From: Microbacterium sp. KUDC0406
GTDB taxonomy: Bacteria; Actinomycetota; Actinomycetes; Actinomycetales; Microbacteriaceae
Assembly (NCBI RefSeq): GCF_021582875.1
Contig: NZ_CP091138.1
Span: forward strand, 1,364,001 to 1,428,000
DNA length: 64,000 nucleotides
Direction of reading: 5' to 3'
Part shown: piece by piece, positions 1 to 9,384 of the stretch
Position numbering within the stretch: the first letter of the stretch is position 1
How the letters are laid out: every line of letters begins with the position of its first letter
Made by a program: the position numbers and the translations under genes
The notes under the pieces: model-generated
The model's database searches: none
What the model saw: only the letters and a program-made list of their open reading frames with translations
What the model was told of the DNA's origin: nothing

Positions 1-741
1 CGCGCCTCGCGTCTGCTGCGACTGGTGACCGCGGCGTCCGACGGCGCCTCGCTGCAGACGCTCGCGCGCGACGCCGACCTCAGCAGATCGACGGCGCACC
101 GCCTGCTCACCGCGCTGCAGGTGGAGGGCCTCGTCGATCAGGATCGTGGCACCGCCCTCTGGATGCCCGGTCCGGAGCTGTATCTCATGGGAACCATCGC
201 CGCTGCACGCTACGACGTCACCGAACTCGCTCGCGACATCGTGCGGTCGCTGGCTGTGAAGACCGAGGAGAGCGCGTTCCTCTCAGTGCGGCGAGCCGAC
301 GAGACGGTCTGCCTGCTGCGTGAGGAGGGATCGTTTCCGATCCGGTCCTTCGTGCTGAGCGAGGGGGTGCGCTTCCCGCTGGGCGTGGCAAGCGCAGGAC
401 TCGCCATCCTCTCCTTCCTCCCCGACCACGATGTGGATGCATACCTCGACCGGCATCCGGAGCTGCCGGAGCGATGGGGACGCACGCATGCCTCGCATCC
501 GCTGCGCGCTCGACTGTCCGAGACCAAGGCGCGCGGCTACTCCGTCAATCCCGGGCTCATCGTCGAGGGTTCCTGGGGCATGGGCGCAGCGGTGTTCGAT
601 CGCGACGGACGTCCCGAATGGGCGCTCAGCCTGACCGGTGTCGAATTCCGGTTCGGATCGGATCGACTCCCCCAGCTGGGCCGCACGCTGCTCGCGCACG
701 CCCACCAGCTCTCCTCGCGGATCGCCGGCTCGCGACGCTGA
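1..741 (+). CDS. IclR-family transcriptional regulator (5' end outside window)
   Basis: The frame is open from base 1, so the start lies upstream of the window; the GTG at 25 is only the first internal candidate. The N-terminal helix-turn-helix is visible as LSRSTAHRLLTAL. The rest matches the IclR effector-binding domain, with LSVRRADETVCL, LGVASAGLAIL and VNPGLIVEGSWGMGAAVF, followed by a short tail. IclR proteins are dimeric repressors or activators of carbon catabolism genes that bind a small-molecule inducer in the C-terminal domain. It converges on the minus-strand hydrolase operon (1 nt apart), so whether it controls that operon or an upstream one cannot be told from the sequence. Confidence 0.85.
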   Translation, partial: RASRLLRLVTAASDGASLQTLARDADLSRSTAHRLLTALQVEGLVDQDRGTALWMPGPELYLMGTIAAARYDVTELARDIVRSLAVKTEESAFLSVRRADETVCLLREEGSFPIRSFVLSEGVRFPLGVASAGLAILSFLPDHDVDAYLDRHPELPERWGRTHASHPLRARLSETKARGYSVNPGLIVEGSWGMGAAVFDRDGRPEWALSLTGVEFRFGSDRLPQLGRTLLAHAHQLSSRIAGSRR

Positions 742-1631
742 TCACCCGCGCGGCAGATGCGGCGCCAGTGCCTCCGCACCACGCGCGCTCATCACGACCG
801 TGTAGTGGTTGAGATCGTCGAGTCCGACGTGGCGCACCTGCGGGAACGCCTCCAGCAGGCGCCGCTGGTGCGCCGGCGGGTAAAGCCCAGGCGACTCGTT
901 CTGCAGCCCGCGCGGCACGGTGAGCAACAGCGTCGGCTTCGAGAGCGCGGCGAGCGCCTCCGGCAGCGCGGTTCCCGTGTTCATGTCGAGCGTGTCGTCC
1001 ACCGTCGTGCGGTAGCTCGTCGCAGGACGGTAGGCGTCACCGTCTGGCACCAGATCGTAGGCGATGTAGGCCTCCAGCTCCGCGCTCCAGTCCTCGGCGA
1101 ATGCCGGGTGCGGGCGCCAGAACTCCTCGGTGTACTCCGTCACGCCCGACCAGCGCCGGGAGAGCCGCTCGGCTGTCGGCCCGAGGATCAGCTGCACCAG
1201 GACCTCGGGCTCGACGCCCGCAGGTACGTCGAGCGGCAGACCGCCGTCGATCAGCAGCAGCTCGGTGACCCGCTCCGGATGCCGGTGCGCGAGCACGACG
1301 GCGACGAAGGCGCCCATGGAGTGCCCGATGACCGGCAGCCCGTCGACGCCGAGGTCGTCGAGCACTGCGACGAGGTCGTCGGCGTGCGCGCTCATGCCCG
1401 CCGGCCCCTCCACGTCGTTGCTGGCTCCGCGGCCGCGGAGATCGGGGGCGATCACGCGGATGCCGGGGAGCTGCTCGACCACGAACGGCCAGGCCAGGTG
1501 CGACGAGGTCACGCCATGGATCACCAGGACGGATGCAGCGGCAGCCGCCCCGACCGGATCCCAGATCCCGACGCGCAGCATGCCCCCGAGACGGGAACGT
1601 CGGTCGTGCGATAGGTGTGCGACGTCGTCAT
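742..1631 (-). CDS. alpha/beta hydrolase, apparent frameshift near the N-terminus
   Basis: Alpha/beta-hydrolase fold protein: oxyanion-hole segment VLVIHGVTSSHLAWP, nucleophile elbow GHSMGAF, APDLRGRG motif and a late histidine in LNHYTVV. The natural start is the ATG at 1631, overlapping the upstream dehydrogenase stop (TGATG). From there the product reads MTTSHTYRTTDVPVSG, then must shift frame near 1590 at a run of five G to continue GMLRVGIWDPVG. One missing G would restore about 296 residues. It is last in the minus-strand operon with the acyl-CoA synthetase and liv-type importer, so an ester or lactone hydrolase role in the same pathway is plausible but inferred. Confidence 0.8.
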
Positions 1632-2382
1632 CAGCGCGCGCTCCATCCACCGTCCATGGTGTACGAGGCGCCGGTGACCATGCCGGAGCGCTCGGACGCG
1701 AGCCATCCGGCCAGCGATCCGACCTCGGCGGGGTCGACCAGCCGCTTGATCGCGCTCTCGGTGAGCATGACCTTCTCGACGACCTCGCTCTCGGGGATGC
1801 CGTGCACCTTCGCCTGATCGGCGATCTGCTTCTCGACCAGCGGCGTGCGCACGTAGCCGGGGTCGATGCAGTTGCTGGTGACGCCGTGCGGTCCGCCCTC
1901 GAGAGCGGTCACCTTGGACAGTCCCTCCAGACCGTGCTTGGCCGCGACGTAGGCGGATTTGAACGCGCTGGCGCGCAGCCCGTGCACGCTCGAGACGTTG
2001 ATCACGCGACCCCAGCCCCGCTCGTACATTCCCGGCAGCACTGACCGGATCAGCAGGAAGGGCGCCTCCAGCATGATGCGCTGGATCAGCCGGAACGCTG
2101 CCGGGTCGAACTCCTCGATCGGTGCGACGCGCTGGATCCCGGCGTTGTTCACCAGGATGTCGGTGTCGAGCCGCAGCGTCTCCAGCGCCTCGGTACGTGA
2201 GAGGTCGACGGCCCAGGCCTCTCCCCGATCTCGTCCGCGGCCGCCGCGGCGGCCTCGGCGTTGAGGTCCGCGATGACGACGTGCGCACCCCGCGAGGCGA
2301 ACTCCCGCGCGCAGGCGAGACCGATCCCGCTCGCGCCGCCGGTGACGACGGCGCGTCGCCCGGCCAGATCCTGCTCGGTCAT
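1631..2382 (-). CDS. bdhA: short-chain dehydrogenase, 3-hydroxybutyrate dehydrogenase type, frameshifted
   Basis: SDR protein with the N-terminal NAD-binding motif VTGGASGIGLA, structural NNAG, catalytic Ser in NVSSVHG and Tyr-Lys in SAYVAAKHG. The C-terminal half has the signature of D-3-hydroxybutyrate dehydrogenases (GYVRTPLVEKQI, KRLVDPAEV, TMDGGW). This enzyme family interconverts 3-hydroxybutyrate and acetoacetate with NAD. The start at 2382 overlaps the TetR stop (ATGA). The N-terminal third and the remainder lie in different frames that meet near 2216-2224 (around GEIGE/AWAVDLS); adding one base gives the family length of about 250 residues. Either a sequencing deletion or a recent pseudogene. 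Confidence 0.78.
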
Positions 2383-3062
2383 CTGCTCTCCCCCTTCGCC
2401 GCTGCGGCCGTGTCGGGTCGCAGCGCCCTGTTGATGAATCCGCTCATCGCGTCCAGCACGGACGGATCGATGACGACCGGCGGACGACCCGCCGCGTCGC
2501 GCTCCCAGAGCAGGTAGCGCATGCCGATCAGCTCGCCGGCGCCCATCAGTGCCCACGCGACGACCTCGGTGTCGAGCTCCCCGGCGATCTCGCCCTGCCG
2601 CTGCGCGGCGGCGAGGCCGTCGCGATAGCCCTCGACGATCCGCTCGTAGTGCAGCCGCAGCACCTCCGGCGACACGAACTCGGCCTCGCGCACCACCCGG
2701 TACAGCGCCGGATGCTCGGCGGTGAAGCGGAAGAACCCCTCGAAACCGCGACGCTCGGCCTCGATGCGGTCTGACGCCCCCTCCATCGCCTCGGACATCG
2801 AGTGCCGCACGCGCCGGTTCAGGTCGACGACCAGCGCCTCGAAGATCGTCTGCTTGCTGTCGAAGTACAGGTAGAACGTGCCGAGAGCGACACCGGCGTG
2901 CTCGGTGATCTTCACGATCGAGGCCTCGTGATAGCCGTGCTCGGCGAACACCGCCTCAGCGGCCTCGAGCAGCCGGCCGCGCGTGGCCTCGCCGCGCTTG
3001 GTCAGCGGGCGGCCGGTCGCGGGCGAGACCGGGGTCTCCGGGGCGTCAGCGGATGCGCTCAT
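2379..3062 (-). CDS. TetR-family transcriptional regulator
   Basis: 227 residues. The N-terminal TetR DNA-binding domain includes LLEAAEAVFAEHGYHEASI and the recognition helix region GVALGTFYLYFDSKQ. The C-terminal ligand domain is of the type seen in regulators of acyl-CoA metabolism (FFRFTAEHPALYRVVREAEF). Its start lies inside the 3' end of the acyl-CoA synthetase gene and its stop overlaps bdhA, so it is translated within the operon and probably autoregulates it, perhaps sensing an acyl-CoA. That ligand is inference. Confidence 0.85.
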   Translation of the reverse strand: MSASADAPETPVSPATGRPLTKRGEATRGRLLEAAEAVFAEHGYHEASIVKITEHAGVALGTFYLYFDSKQTIFEALVVDLNRRVRHSMSEAMEGASDRIEAERRGFEGFFRFTAEHPALYRVVREAEFVSPEVLRLHYERIVEGYRDGLAAAQRQGEIAGELDTEVVAWALMGAGELIGMRYLLWERDAAGRPPVVIDPSVLDAMSGFINRALRPDTAAAAKGESR

Positions 3063-4596
3063 GGGCGTCGTCCTCTCTCAACTGCTGTGCCATCGCCCGC
3101 AGACGCGGGCGGGCGATCTTCTCGATCGTGGACCGCGGGAGATCCTCGACGAATGCGACGCGCACCGGGAGCTTGAAGGCGGCCAGCCGTTCCCGTGCGA
3201 ACGAGAGCAGTTCGTCGGCCGAGAGCGGACCGCCGGCGACGATGAAGGCGACGCCACGCTCGCCCCACACCTGATCGGGCACGCCGACGACGGCGCACTC
3301 CCGCACGAGCGGATGCGCGCGCAGGATTCGCTCCACCTCGGCCGGCGCGACGTTCTCGCCCCCGGAGACGTAGATGTCCTTCAGCCTGTCGATCACGGTG
3401 TGCGCACCGTGCTCGTCGCGATGCACGAGGTCGCCGGTGCGCAGCCAGCCGTCCGCGATGGCGCGGGCCGTGGCATCCGGGTCGTCGAGGTAGCCGGAGA
3501 AGATGCTCGGACCACGCACCTGCAGCTCGCCGGCCCCAGGACCCTCGATCTCCAGCCCGCTGTCGGGGTCGACCAGGCGCACCCCGACGGACGGATACGC
3601 CCGGCCGACCGCGCCCCGGTGCCGCGCGGCGTCCGCCGCATCACGGTAGAGCACGTTCGGGCCGGCCTCGGTGAGCCCGTAGCCCTGGGTGAGCGGCACT
3701 CCCCTGGCCGCCCAGTCCTCGGCGAGCTCAGCGGGCATGGTCGCCCCGCCCACCACGACCCGTCGCAGCGAGGAAAGATCGGCATCCGCCCAGCGCGGGC
3801 TGTCGCACAGCATCCGGTACTGGGTGGGCACGCCCATCATCGTGGTGACCCCGCGCTCGGCGATCAGTTGCAGCACACGGCCGGGATCGAAGGAGCGCTC
3901 CAGCACGACGGTGGCGCCGGTCCACCAGGCCAGCAGTGGCTGCACGTTCCACGCCGCGACGTGATACTGCGGCAGGATCGACAGCACGACGTCATCGGCT
4001 GCCATCGGCATCGCCTGACCGAGCGCGAGGTTGTTCCAGAAGCAGTTCTCGTGGCTGAGTACGACGCCCTTCGGCGCCGCCTCGCTGCCCGAGGTGAAGA
4101 TCACCAGCAGCGGGTCGTCGTCGCGCACCGCACGCGCCAACGCGGGGTGCGGCGGTGCGGGCACCGCCGCCTCCACACCGGTCGCGCCGAGCCCCGCAAC
4201 CCGAGGCGCCTCAGCGTCGAGGTGCCGCACCGCAGCGGCGGCGAGCGCCGCATGCTCATCATCGATCAGCAGCAGCGCAGGCCTCGCCCGCTGGATCAGC
4301 TCTCCCAGCTCGATCGGCGTGAGCCGCCAGGACAGGGGCACGAACGCCATCCCGGTCATCGCACAGGCGAAGAACGCCACGACATGATCGGCGGAGTTCC
4401 CCGAGACCGTCGCGACGCGCAGCTCAGGGCCGTAACCGGCATCCGTCCAGCGGCGCGCGAGACGCTCGGCGCGGGCGGCCAGCTCCCGGTAGCTGGTCGT
4501 GACGCCCCGGTCGTCGATCGCGATCCGCTCCGGTGTCGCCGATGCGCGGTCATGCAGCCAGCGGCCGACGGTGTGCACTCCGTCCGCGGCGCTCAT
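3046..4596 (-). CDS. AMP-dependent acyl-CoA synthetase/ligase
   Basis: 516 residues, ANL superfamily. Motifs in order: phosphate-binding loop IFTSGSEAAPKGVVLS, the A5 region QGYGLTEAGPN, the A7/A8 region GWLRTGDLVHRDE with DRLKDIYVSGGENV, and the C-terminal lysine region PRSTIEKIARPRL. It would activate a carboxylic acid with ATP to the acyl-CoA; the substrate (medium-chain, aromatic or cinnamate-like) cannot be read from sequence. It directly follows livM (4 nt overlap), suggesting it activates the solute imported by the ABC transporter. It is not of the shorter phenylacetate-CoA ligase (PaaK) type. Confidence 0.88.
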   Translation of the reverse strand: MSAADGVHTVGRWLHDRASATPERIAIDDRGVTTSYRELAARAERLARRWTDAGYGPELRVATVSGNSADHVVAFFACAMTGMAFVPLSWRLTPIELGELIQRARPALLLIDDEHAALAAAAVRHLDAEAPRVAGLGATGVEAAVPAPPHPALARAVRDDDPLLVIFTSGSEAAPKGVVLSHENCFWNNLALGQAMPMAADDVVLSILPQYHVAAWNVQPLLAWWTGATVVLERSFDPGRVLQLIAERGVTTMMGVPTQYRMLCDSPRWADADLSSLRRVVVGGATMPAELAEDWAARGVPLTQGYGLTEAGPNVLYRDAADAARHRGAVGRAYPSVGVRLVDPDSGLEIEGPGAGELQVRGPSIFSGYLDDPDATARAIADGWLRTGDLVHRDEHGAHTVIDRLKDIYVSGGENVAPAEVERILRAHPLVRECAVVGVPDQVWGERGVAFIVAGGPLSADELLSFARERLAAFKLPVRVAFVEDLPRSTIEKIARPRLRAMAQQLREDDAHERIR

Positions 4597-5702
4597 CGAG
4601 CGACCTCCGCCGGTTCCGCACCGAACGAGTCCGAGGACTCCAGGGCACTCAGCCCTGCAGCATCAGCCGTTCCGCCGCGGCGGCGACGCCAGCCGTCCAC
4701 CGTGCCGGCGATCCCGCCGGGAAGGAACATCACGACGAGGATGAACAGCACGCCGAGCAGGAACAGCGGCTCGGACAGCGGCACGCGCAGCACATCGGGC
4801 AGCTGCTGGATCGCGTCGGCTCTGGCGAGCACGGTGAGACGCTGATCGAGGATGGTGTACAGCACGCCACCAACGATCGCACCCCAGCGGAATCCCACGC
4901 CACCGAGAACCACCATCACCAGCACGGTGATCGTGAGGTCGGCCCCGACGGCGCTGGGCTGCGTGCCGGACTGCAGCAGCAGGTAGGCGATGCCGGCGAG
5001 ACCCGCGCACGCGCCCGCGATGACGAAGACGATGAGCTTGGCGCGTCCGGGCCGAAGCCCGAGCACGCGCACGCGCAGCTCGTTCTCGCGCGCCGCGGCG
5101 GCGAGGTGGCCGAGCCGGGAGCGATCGACCCAGAGCACGATCAGGTAGACGAGGACGACCACGACCAGCGAGGCCCAGTACAGGTTGCGGGTGTTCACGA
5201 CGCCGACGAGGAAGTCGGGCACGTTCTTCGTCTCGAGCGCGAGGCCCTCCTCGCCGCCGGTGAGCGCCTGATTGCGGCGCACGAGGACGGAGCCGGCCTG
5301 GGCGAATGCGAGGGTGACCATCGCGAACGGAATGCCGTCGACCCGCATCGCGATCGCGCCGGTGATGAGCGCGATCACCATGCCGCCGATCAGAGCGGCG
5401 AACACGCCGGGAACGAGCGGCAGGTCGATCGCCTTCAGCAGGATTCCCAGGCCGTAGGCGCCCGCGCCGAAGTACAGCGCGTGCCCGAACGAGAGCATGC
5501 CGGCCGTGCCCAGCAGCAGGTTGTACGACAGTGCGAGCGCGGCGAACACCATGCACAGGGACAGCAGCGCGAGCGTTCCGGGCGTGTAGGTGGGGCCGGG
5601 CAGGATGCCGGGCAGCTGCAGGTTCAGCAGCGGCAGCACCGCGAGCAGAACCACGAACGCGGCGCCGATCACGATCGGGAGGAAGCGGGTGAAGCGGGTC
5701 AT
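4593..5702 (-). CDS. livM: branched-chain amino acid-type ABC transporter permease (LivM)
   Basis: 369 residues with about ten hydrophobic segments, starting MTRFTRFLPIVIGAAFVVLL. It carries the LivM-type signature including SYNLLLGTAGMLSFGHALYF, GGMVIALITGAIAMRV and the cytoplasmic loop ARENELRVRVLGL. The ATG at 5702 overlaps the livH stop (ATGA), and the stop overlaps the acyl-CoA synthetase start. With LivH it forms the membrane channel of a HAAT-family importer. The C-terminal tail after GGWRRRRGG-like sequence is soluble and a little longer than usual. Confidence 0.9.
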   Translation of the reverse strand: MTRFTRFLPIVIGAAFVVLLAVLPLLNLQLPGILPGPTYTPGTLALLSLCMVFAALALSYNLLLGTAGMLSFGHALYFGAGAYGLGILLKAIDLPLVPGVFAALIGGMVIALITGAIAMRVDGIPFAMVTLAFAQAGSVLVRRNQALTGGEEGLALETKNVPDFLVGVVNTRNLYWASLVVVVLVYLIVLWVDRSRLGHLAAAARENELRVRVLGLRPGRAKLIVFVIAGACAGLAGIAYLLLQSGTQPSAVGADLTITVLVMVVLGGVGFRWGAIVGGVLYTILDQRLTVLARADAIQQLPDVLRVPLSEPLFLLGVLFILVVMFLPGGIAGTVDGWRRRRGGTADAAGLSALESSDSFGAEPAEVAR

Positions 5703-6574
5703 GCCGTCCTCCCCATCAGGCCGCGCGGGCGCACCAGAAGCACGACCGCCAACAGCACCACGACGATGAAGTCCCCGGTGCCGCCCAGGTAGGTGTTCGC
5801 GACCTGCTGCAGCACGGCGACGAGCACGGATGCCACGGCCGCGCCGGCCAGTGAGCCCAGGCCGCCGACCACGGTGACGATGAAGGCGAAGATCAGCAGA
5901 GTGGAGCCCAGATGCGCCGAGACGTAGGTGAGAGCGTGCATCGCCAGGACACCGCCGATGCCCGCCGCCGCTCCGCCGATCGCGAAGACCAGGGTGAACG
6001 AGCGGCGCACGTCGATGCCGAGGGCCGTGACCATCGACCGGTTCTCCACGCCGGCGCGGATGATGAGTCCGTACCGCGTCTTCTTCAGGAACAGCACGAG
6101 TCCGGCGAGCACCAGGGCCGCGGCGATGATGAGCACCCAGTACTTGTTCGGGATGCTCGCGCCGAGGATCGAGGTGGTCCGGCCGAGCCACGCCGGTCCC
6201 TTGACGTTGACGGGATCCGTGCCCCAGATTCCCTCGAACAGCGCCACGGCCGCGAAGGAGAGCCCGACCGTCACGAGCACCTGCTCGATGTGCCGCTCGT
6301 ACAGCGGCCGGATCAGCGCGAGCTCGGTGAGGGCGGCGAAGACCGCGCCGACGACACCGCCGACGAGGATCGACAGCAGAAACGACCACCATGAGTCGGA
6401 GCCGAGCGCCTGGGCGACAGCCCAGCCGACGAACGCGCTCAGGGTGAGGAACGCGCCGTGCGCGAAGTTCAGCACGTGCATGAGGCCGTAGATCAGACTC
6501 AGGCCGCTGGCAACGAGGAAGTACAGGGCGCCGAGGCCGACGCCGATCACCAGGGTGAGGATGAGGGTGCTCAT
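5699..6574 (-). CDS. livH: branched-chain amino acid-type ABC transporter permease (LivH)
   Basis: 291 residues, eight or so transmembrane segments, with the LivH hallmarks LSLIYGLMHVLNFAHGAFL near the N-terminus, the EAA-like loop RAGVENRSMVTALGI and the conserved FIVTVVGGLGSLAG. It pairs with LivM and is translationally coupled on both sides by 4 nt overlaps with livF and livM. Confidence 0.92.
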   Translation of the reverse strand: MSTLILTLVIGVGLGALYFLVASGLSLIYGLMHVLNFAHGAFLTLSAFVGWAVAQALGSDSWWSFLLSILVGGVVGAVFAALTELALIRPLYERHIEQVLVTVGLSFAAVALFEGIWGTDPVNVKGPAWLGRTTSILGASIPNKYWVLIIAAALVLAGLVLFLKKTRYGLIIRAGVENRSMVTALGIDVRRSFTLVFAIGGAAAGIGGVLAMHALTYVSAHLGSTLLIFAFIVTVVGGLGSLAGAAVASVLVAVLQQVANTYLGGTGDFIVVVLLAVVLLVRPRGLMGRTA

Positions 6575-7278
6575 GCTGCCTCCGCGCTGACGCCGAGCAG
6601 GCGGCGGGTGAGGTCGGCGTCGTCCAGCACCTCGGATGCCGGACCGGTGTGCACGACGCGTCCGCCGGCGATCACGACCGCACCGGACGCCAGGCGCCGC
6701 ACGACGTCGAGGTTCTGCTCCACGAGCAGGATCGGCACGGTCTTCGCCGCCTCGGCGAGTGCGTCGGCGACCTCGGTGACGATCTTGGGCGCGAGCCCCT
6801 TCGTGGGCTCGTCCACGAGCAGCAGTCGATTGTCGTTGAGCAGCGCCCGAGCCACCGAGACCATCTGCTGCTGGCCTCCGGAGAGTGTGCCGGCGCGCTG
6901 GTCGCGCCGGGCGACGAGGTCGGGGAACAGGTCGGCGACGAACGCGCGACGCGGCGACGACTGCCGTTCGGCGAGGGCGAGGTTCTCCGCGACCGTGAGC
7001 GCGGAGAACACCTCGCGGTCCTCGGGCACGTAGCCCACGCCGCGCCGCACGATGCGGTGCGTCGGCAGTCCGTCGATGCGCTCGCCGTCCAGGAGCACCT
7101 CACCGCGTCGGTGGATGAGGCCGAGAACGGCCCGGAGCGTGGAGGTCTTGCCCACTCCGTTGCGGCCGAGCACCGCGGTGATGCCAGTGGCCGGGACCTC
7201 GAAGCTGACGTCCTCGACGACCTGCTGACCGGCGATCGACGCCTGCAGCCCCGTGACCTGGAGGATCGGCGCACTCAC
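6571..7278 (-). CDS. livF: ABC transporter ATP-binding protein (LivF type)
   Basis: 235 residues starting with GTG at 7278, chosen because it overlaps the livG stop (GTGA) and begins VSAPILQVTGLQA as LivF proteins do. Walker A GRNGVGKTS, signature LSGGQQQMVSVARAL, Walker B LLLVDEPTKGL, and H-loop region replaced by the LivF-typical LLVEQNLD. It energises the LivHM importer together with LivG. Confidence 0.92.
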   Translation of the reverse strand: MSAPILQVTGLQASIAGQQVVEDVSFEVPATGITAVLGRNGVGKTSTLRAVLGLIHRRGEVLLDGERIDGLPTHRIVRRGVGYVPEDREVFSALTVAENLALAERQSSPRRAFVADLFPDLVARRDQRAGTLSGGQQQMVSVARALLNDNRLLLVDEPTKGLAPKIVTEVADALAEAAKTVPILLVEQNLDVVRRLASGAVVIAGGRVVHTGPASEVLDDADLTRRLLGVSAEAA

Positions 7279-8053
7279 GCTGCGGTCCCCAGGTAGGCGC
7301 TCTGCACAGTGGGGTTCTCCATGACGCGTTGCGGGGTGTCCAGCGCGATGATCGTGCCGAAGTACATCACCGCGACGAGATCGACGAGACCCATCAGCAC
7401 GTCGATGTGGTGCTCGACCATCAGCACCGTGCATCCGGTGTCGCGATGCAGGGCACGGATGTTCTCGACCAGCCCCGCGACGTCCCCGGACGCGACTCCT
7501 GCCATCGGCTCGTCGAGCAGCACCAGTCGGGATCTCATGGCCAGAAGCACGGCGATCTCGAGCTTGCGTTTGTCGCCGTGACTGATGTCGCCCGCATAGG
7601 AGGTGCTGCGGTGCTCGAGGCCGACCGCCTGCAGCAGTTCGAGCGCGCTGTGCGTCTCTGCATCCGACTTCCGCGGGAAGCGGAACAGCGAGTAGCTGCC
7701 GCCACCGGTGGCCTGCACGGCCAGGCGCACGTTCTCGAGCACGGTGAGCCTGGGGAACAGACTGGACGTCTGGAAGGTCCTGCCCAGCCCCGCCCGCGCC
7801 CGCTGCGGCACCGGCATCCGGGTGATGTCGTCGCCGTCGAGAAGGATGCGGCCGGATGTCGGAGACAGCACGCCCGAGATCGCGTTGAACAACGTGGTCT
7901 TCCCGGCCCCGTTGGGGCCGATCACGCCGACGAGCGATCCGGGGCGATGTCGAGTGCGACATCGTCGAGGATGGTGGCTCCGCCGATGCGGAGGCCGAGT
8001 CCTTCGACGCGCAGGGCGGCACCTGCGAGCGGGGGCGGGGCGGGCAGTGTCAT
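7275..8053 (-). CDS. livG: ABC transporter ATP-binding protein (LivG type), frameshifted
   Basis: Begins at ATG 8053 (MTLPAPPPLAGAALRVEGL). Reads VALDIAP in one frame and continues [18 protein letters not shown] in the next; the break is near 7940, where CCCCGG should probably be CCCCGGG. Walker [10 protein letters not shown], LivG insert with RARAGLGRTFQ, LIVG-type signature SHGDKRKLEIAVLL in place of LSGGQ, Walker B LVLLDEPMAG and H-loop MVEHH. Restoring one base gives 259 residues, the family size. Confidence 0.85.
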
Positions 8054-8072
8054 GTCGTGCGTCGTCCTCGGG

Positions 8073-9252
8073 TCAGGGGGCCACGTCGGCGCCGGGCACG
8101 GTCTTGACGAGCTCGGGCACGAAGGACCCGTCCTTCGCGACCAGCTTGGCCTGGTACATGTCCTGGATCAGCGCGTGGTCATCGGCACGGACGGTGTTGC
8201 CGCCCTTCGGACCGTCGAACTCGAAGCCCTCCAGTGCCTTGACCATCTTGTCGACGTCGCCGTCGCCCTCCTTGACGGCCTGCACGAGCATGATCGCCGC
8301 GTTGAAGCCGTCGGGGCTGAAGAGGTCGGGCGTTCCGCCGGCCTCCTCGATCGCCTTCACCATCGCGGTGTTGACGTCGTTGTCGGGCGCGCCGGGGAAG
8401 TAGTGGTTCAGGAAGCTGATCTTCTCGGATGCCTCGCCGTAGGCGCCGAACGTCGGCGAATCGCCGAGTCCGGTGACCACGGGGATGTCGTCCAGGACGC
8501 CCTGCTGGCTCATCGCCTGCCACATCGCACCGGAGGTCGCGCCGGCCCAGGCGACGAACACCAGGTCGGGCTCGGCGGTGAGCACCTGCTGCGCGAAGGG
8601 CGTGAACTCGGTGACGTCCTCCGCGACGAGCACGGGCTCGACCGTCGCGCCCTTGCCACCGAGGATGCTCTGCACGGCGGCGACGTTGCCCTGCCCGAAC
8701 GCGTTGTTCTGGGCGAAGACCACGACCTTCTTTCCGTTCAGGTCGTCGAGGAACGTTCCGGCGGTCGCGACGTCCTGTGCGGACTGGCGGCCGGAGCGGA
8801 ACGTGTACCCGTTGATGCCGGTGATGGCATCTGCCGCAGCGGGCCCCGAGATGAACAGCACCTTGTTCTGCGCCGCCTGCTCGGCGACCGCGAGTGCGAC
8901 TCCGGACGAGGCGCTGCCGAGCAGGATGTTCACGCCGTCGCCGATGACCTCCTTGGCAGCCGTCACCGGCGGTGTCGGGGTCACCGGTGTCGTCACGGTA
9001 CTCGATCACGATCTTGGTGCCGTCGACCTCGCCTGTGCCGTCCGTGGCGTAGTCGAGACCGGCCTTGAAGGCGTCGAGGTACTGCTTTCCGTAGCCCGCG
9101 AGCGGACCGCTCTCGCTGGTGATCACGGCAGCGCGGACCTCTGTGGGGCCGTCACCTCCGGTCTCAGCACCGGGCTGCGGCGCGCACGCCGACATCACGA
9201 GGGCGGCGCTGGCGAGCACCGATCCCAGGAGCAACTTCTTCGTAACCCGCAT
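8073..9252 (-). CDS. livK: ABC transporter substrate-binding lipoprotein (LivK type), frameshifted
   Basis: Starts at 9252 (MRVTKKLLLGSVLASAALVM), preceded by AAAGG at good spacing; an ATG 15 nt further upstream is less likely. A lipobox (VMSAC) follows the signal peptide. The remainder is a periplasmic-binding type I fold (leucine-binding domain) with FAQNNAFGQGN and VFVAWAGATSGAM. The N-terminal about 95 residues and the rest lie in different frames meeting near 8968 (YRDDTGDPDTA then VTAAKEVIGDG). First gene of the liv-acyl-CoA synthetase operon; ligand probably a branched-chain amino acid or, given the ligase, a carboxylate. Confidence 0.83.
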
Positions 9253-9284
9253 GGGGACGCCTTTCAACGGTGGAAGGTCGAGAT

Positions 9285-9304
9285 ACCTGAAAGGTGATTC
9301 AGGT
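9285..9304. promoter_or_regulatory. perfect 7+6+7 inverted repeat upstream of livK
   Basis: ACCTGAA, six bases, TTCAGGT. It lies 33-52 bp before the livK start codon in the 129 bp space between divergent livK and marR, where an operator for the liv operon would be expected. The binding protein is unknown; the TetR regulator of the operon is one candidate. Confidence 0.5.
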
Positions 9305-9354
9305 CATTGGAATGCTAAGCCGTATGGCATCCACGGTCAAGCCGGCAGAAACTA

Positions 9355-9384
9355 CATACCAGTTGATATATACTTGTTGGTATG
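9355..9384 (+). promoter_or_regulatory. marR promoter and overlapping palindromic operator
   Basis: CATACCA and TGGTATG form a perfect inverted repeat with a TATATA centre. A -10 box TATACT sits at 9369-9374 inside it, and the last arm contains the marR start ATG (9382). Transcription would begin at or within a base or two of the ATG, so the mRNA is probably leaderless. A repressor bound here would cover both -10 box and start, a typical MarR autoregulatory layout. Confidence 0.6.

Noticed and set aside
3046..4596. Acyl-CoA synthetase as the missing phenylacetate-CoA ligase
   Set aside because: It is about 515 residues with the motif order of the general acyl-CoA synthetase group, not the shorter PaaK type, and belongs to the liv operon.
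2983..4845. Very long open frame on the plus strand opposite the acyl-CoA synthetase and livM
   Set aside because: It is antisense to two clearly conserved proteins and its translation is Arg/His/Gly-rich composition noise typical of high-GC DNA.
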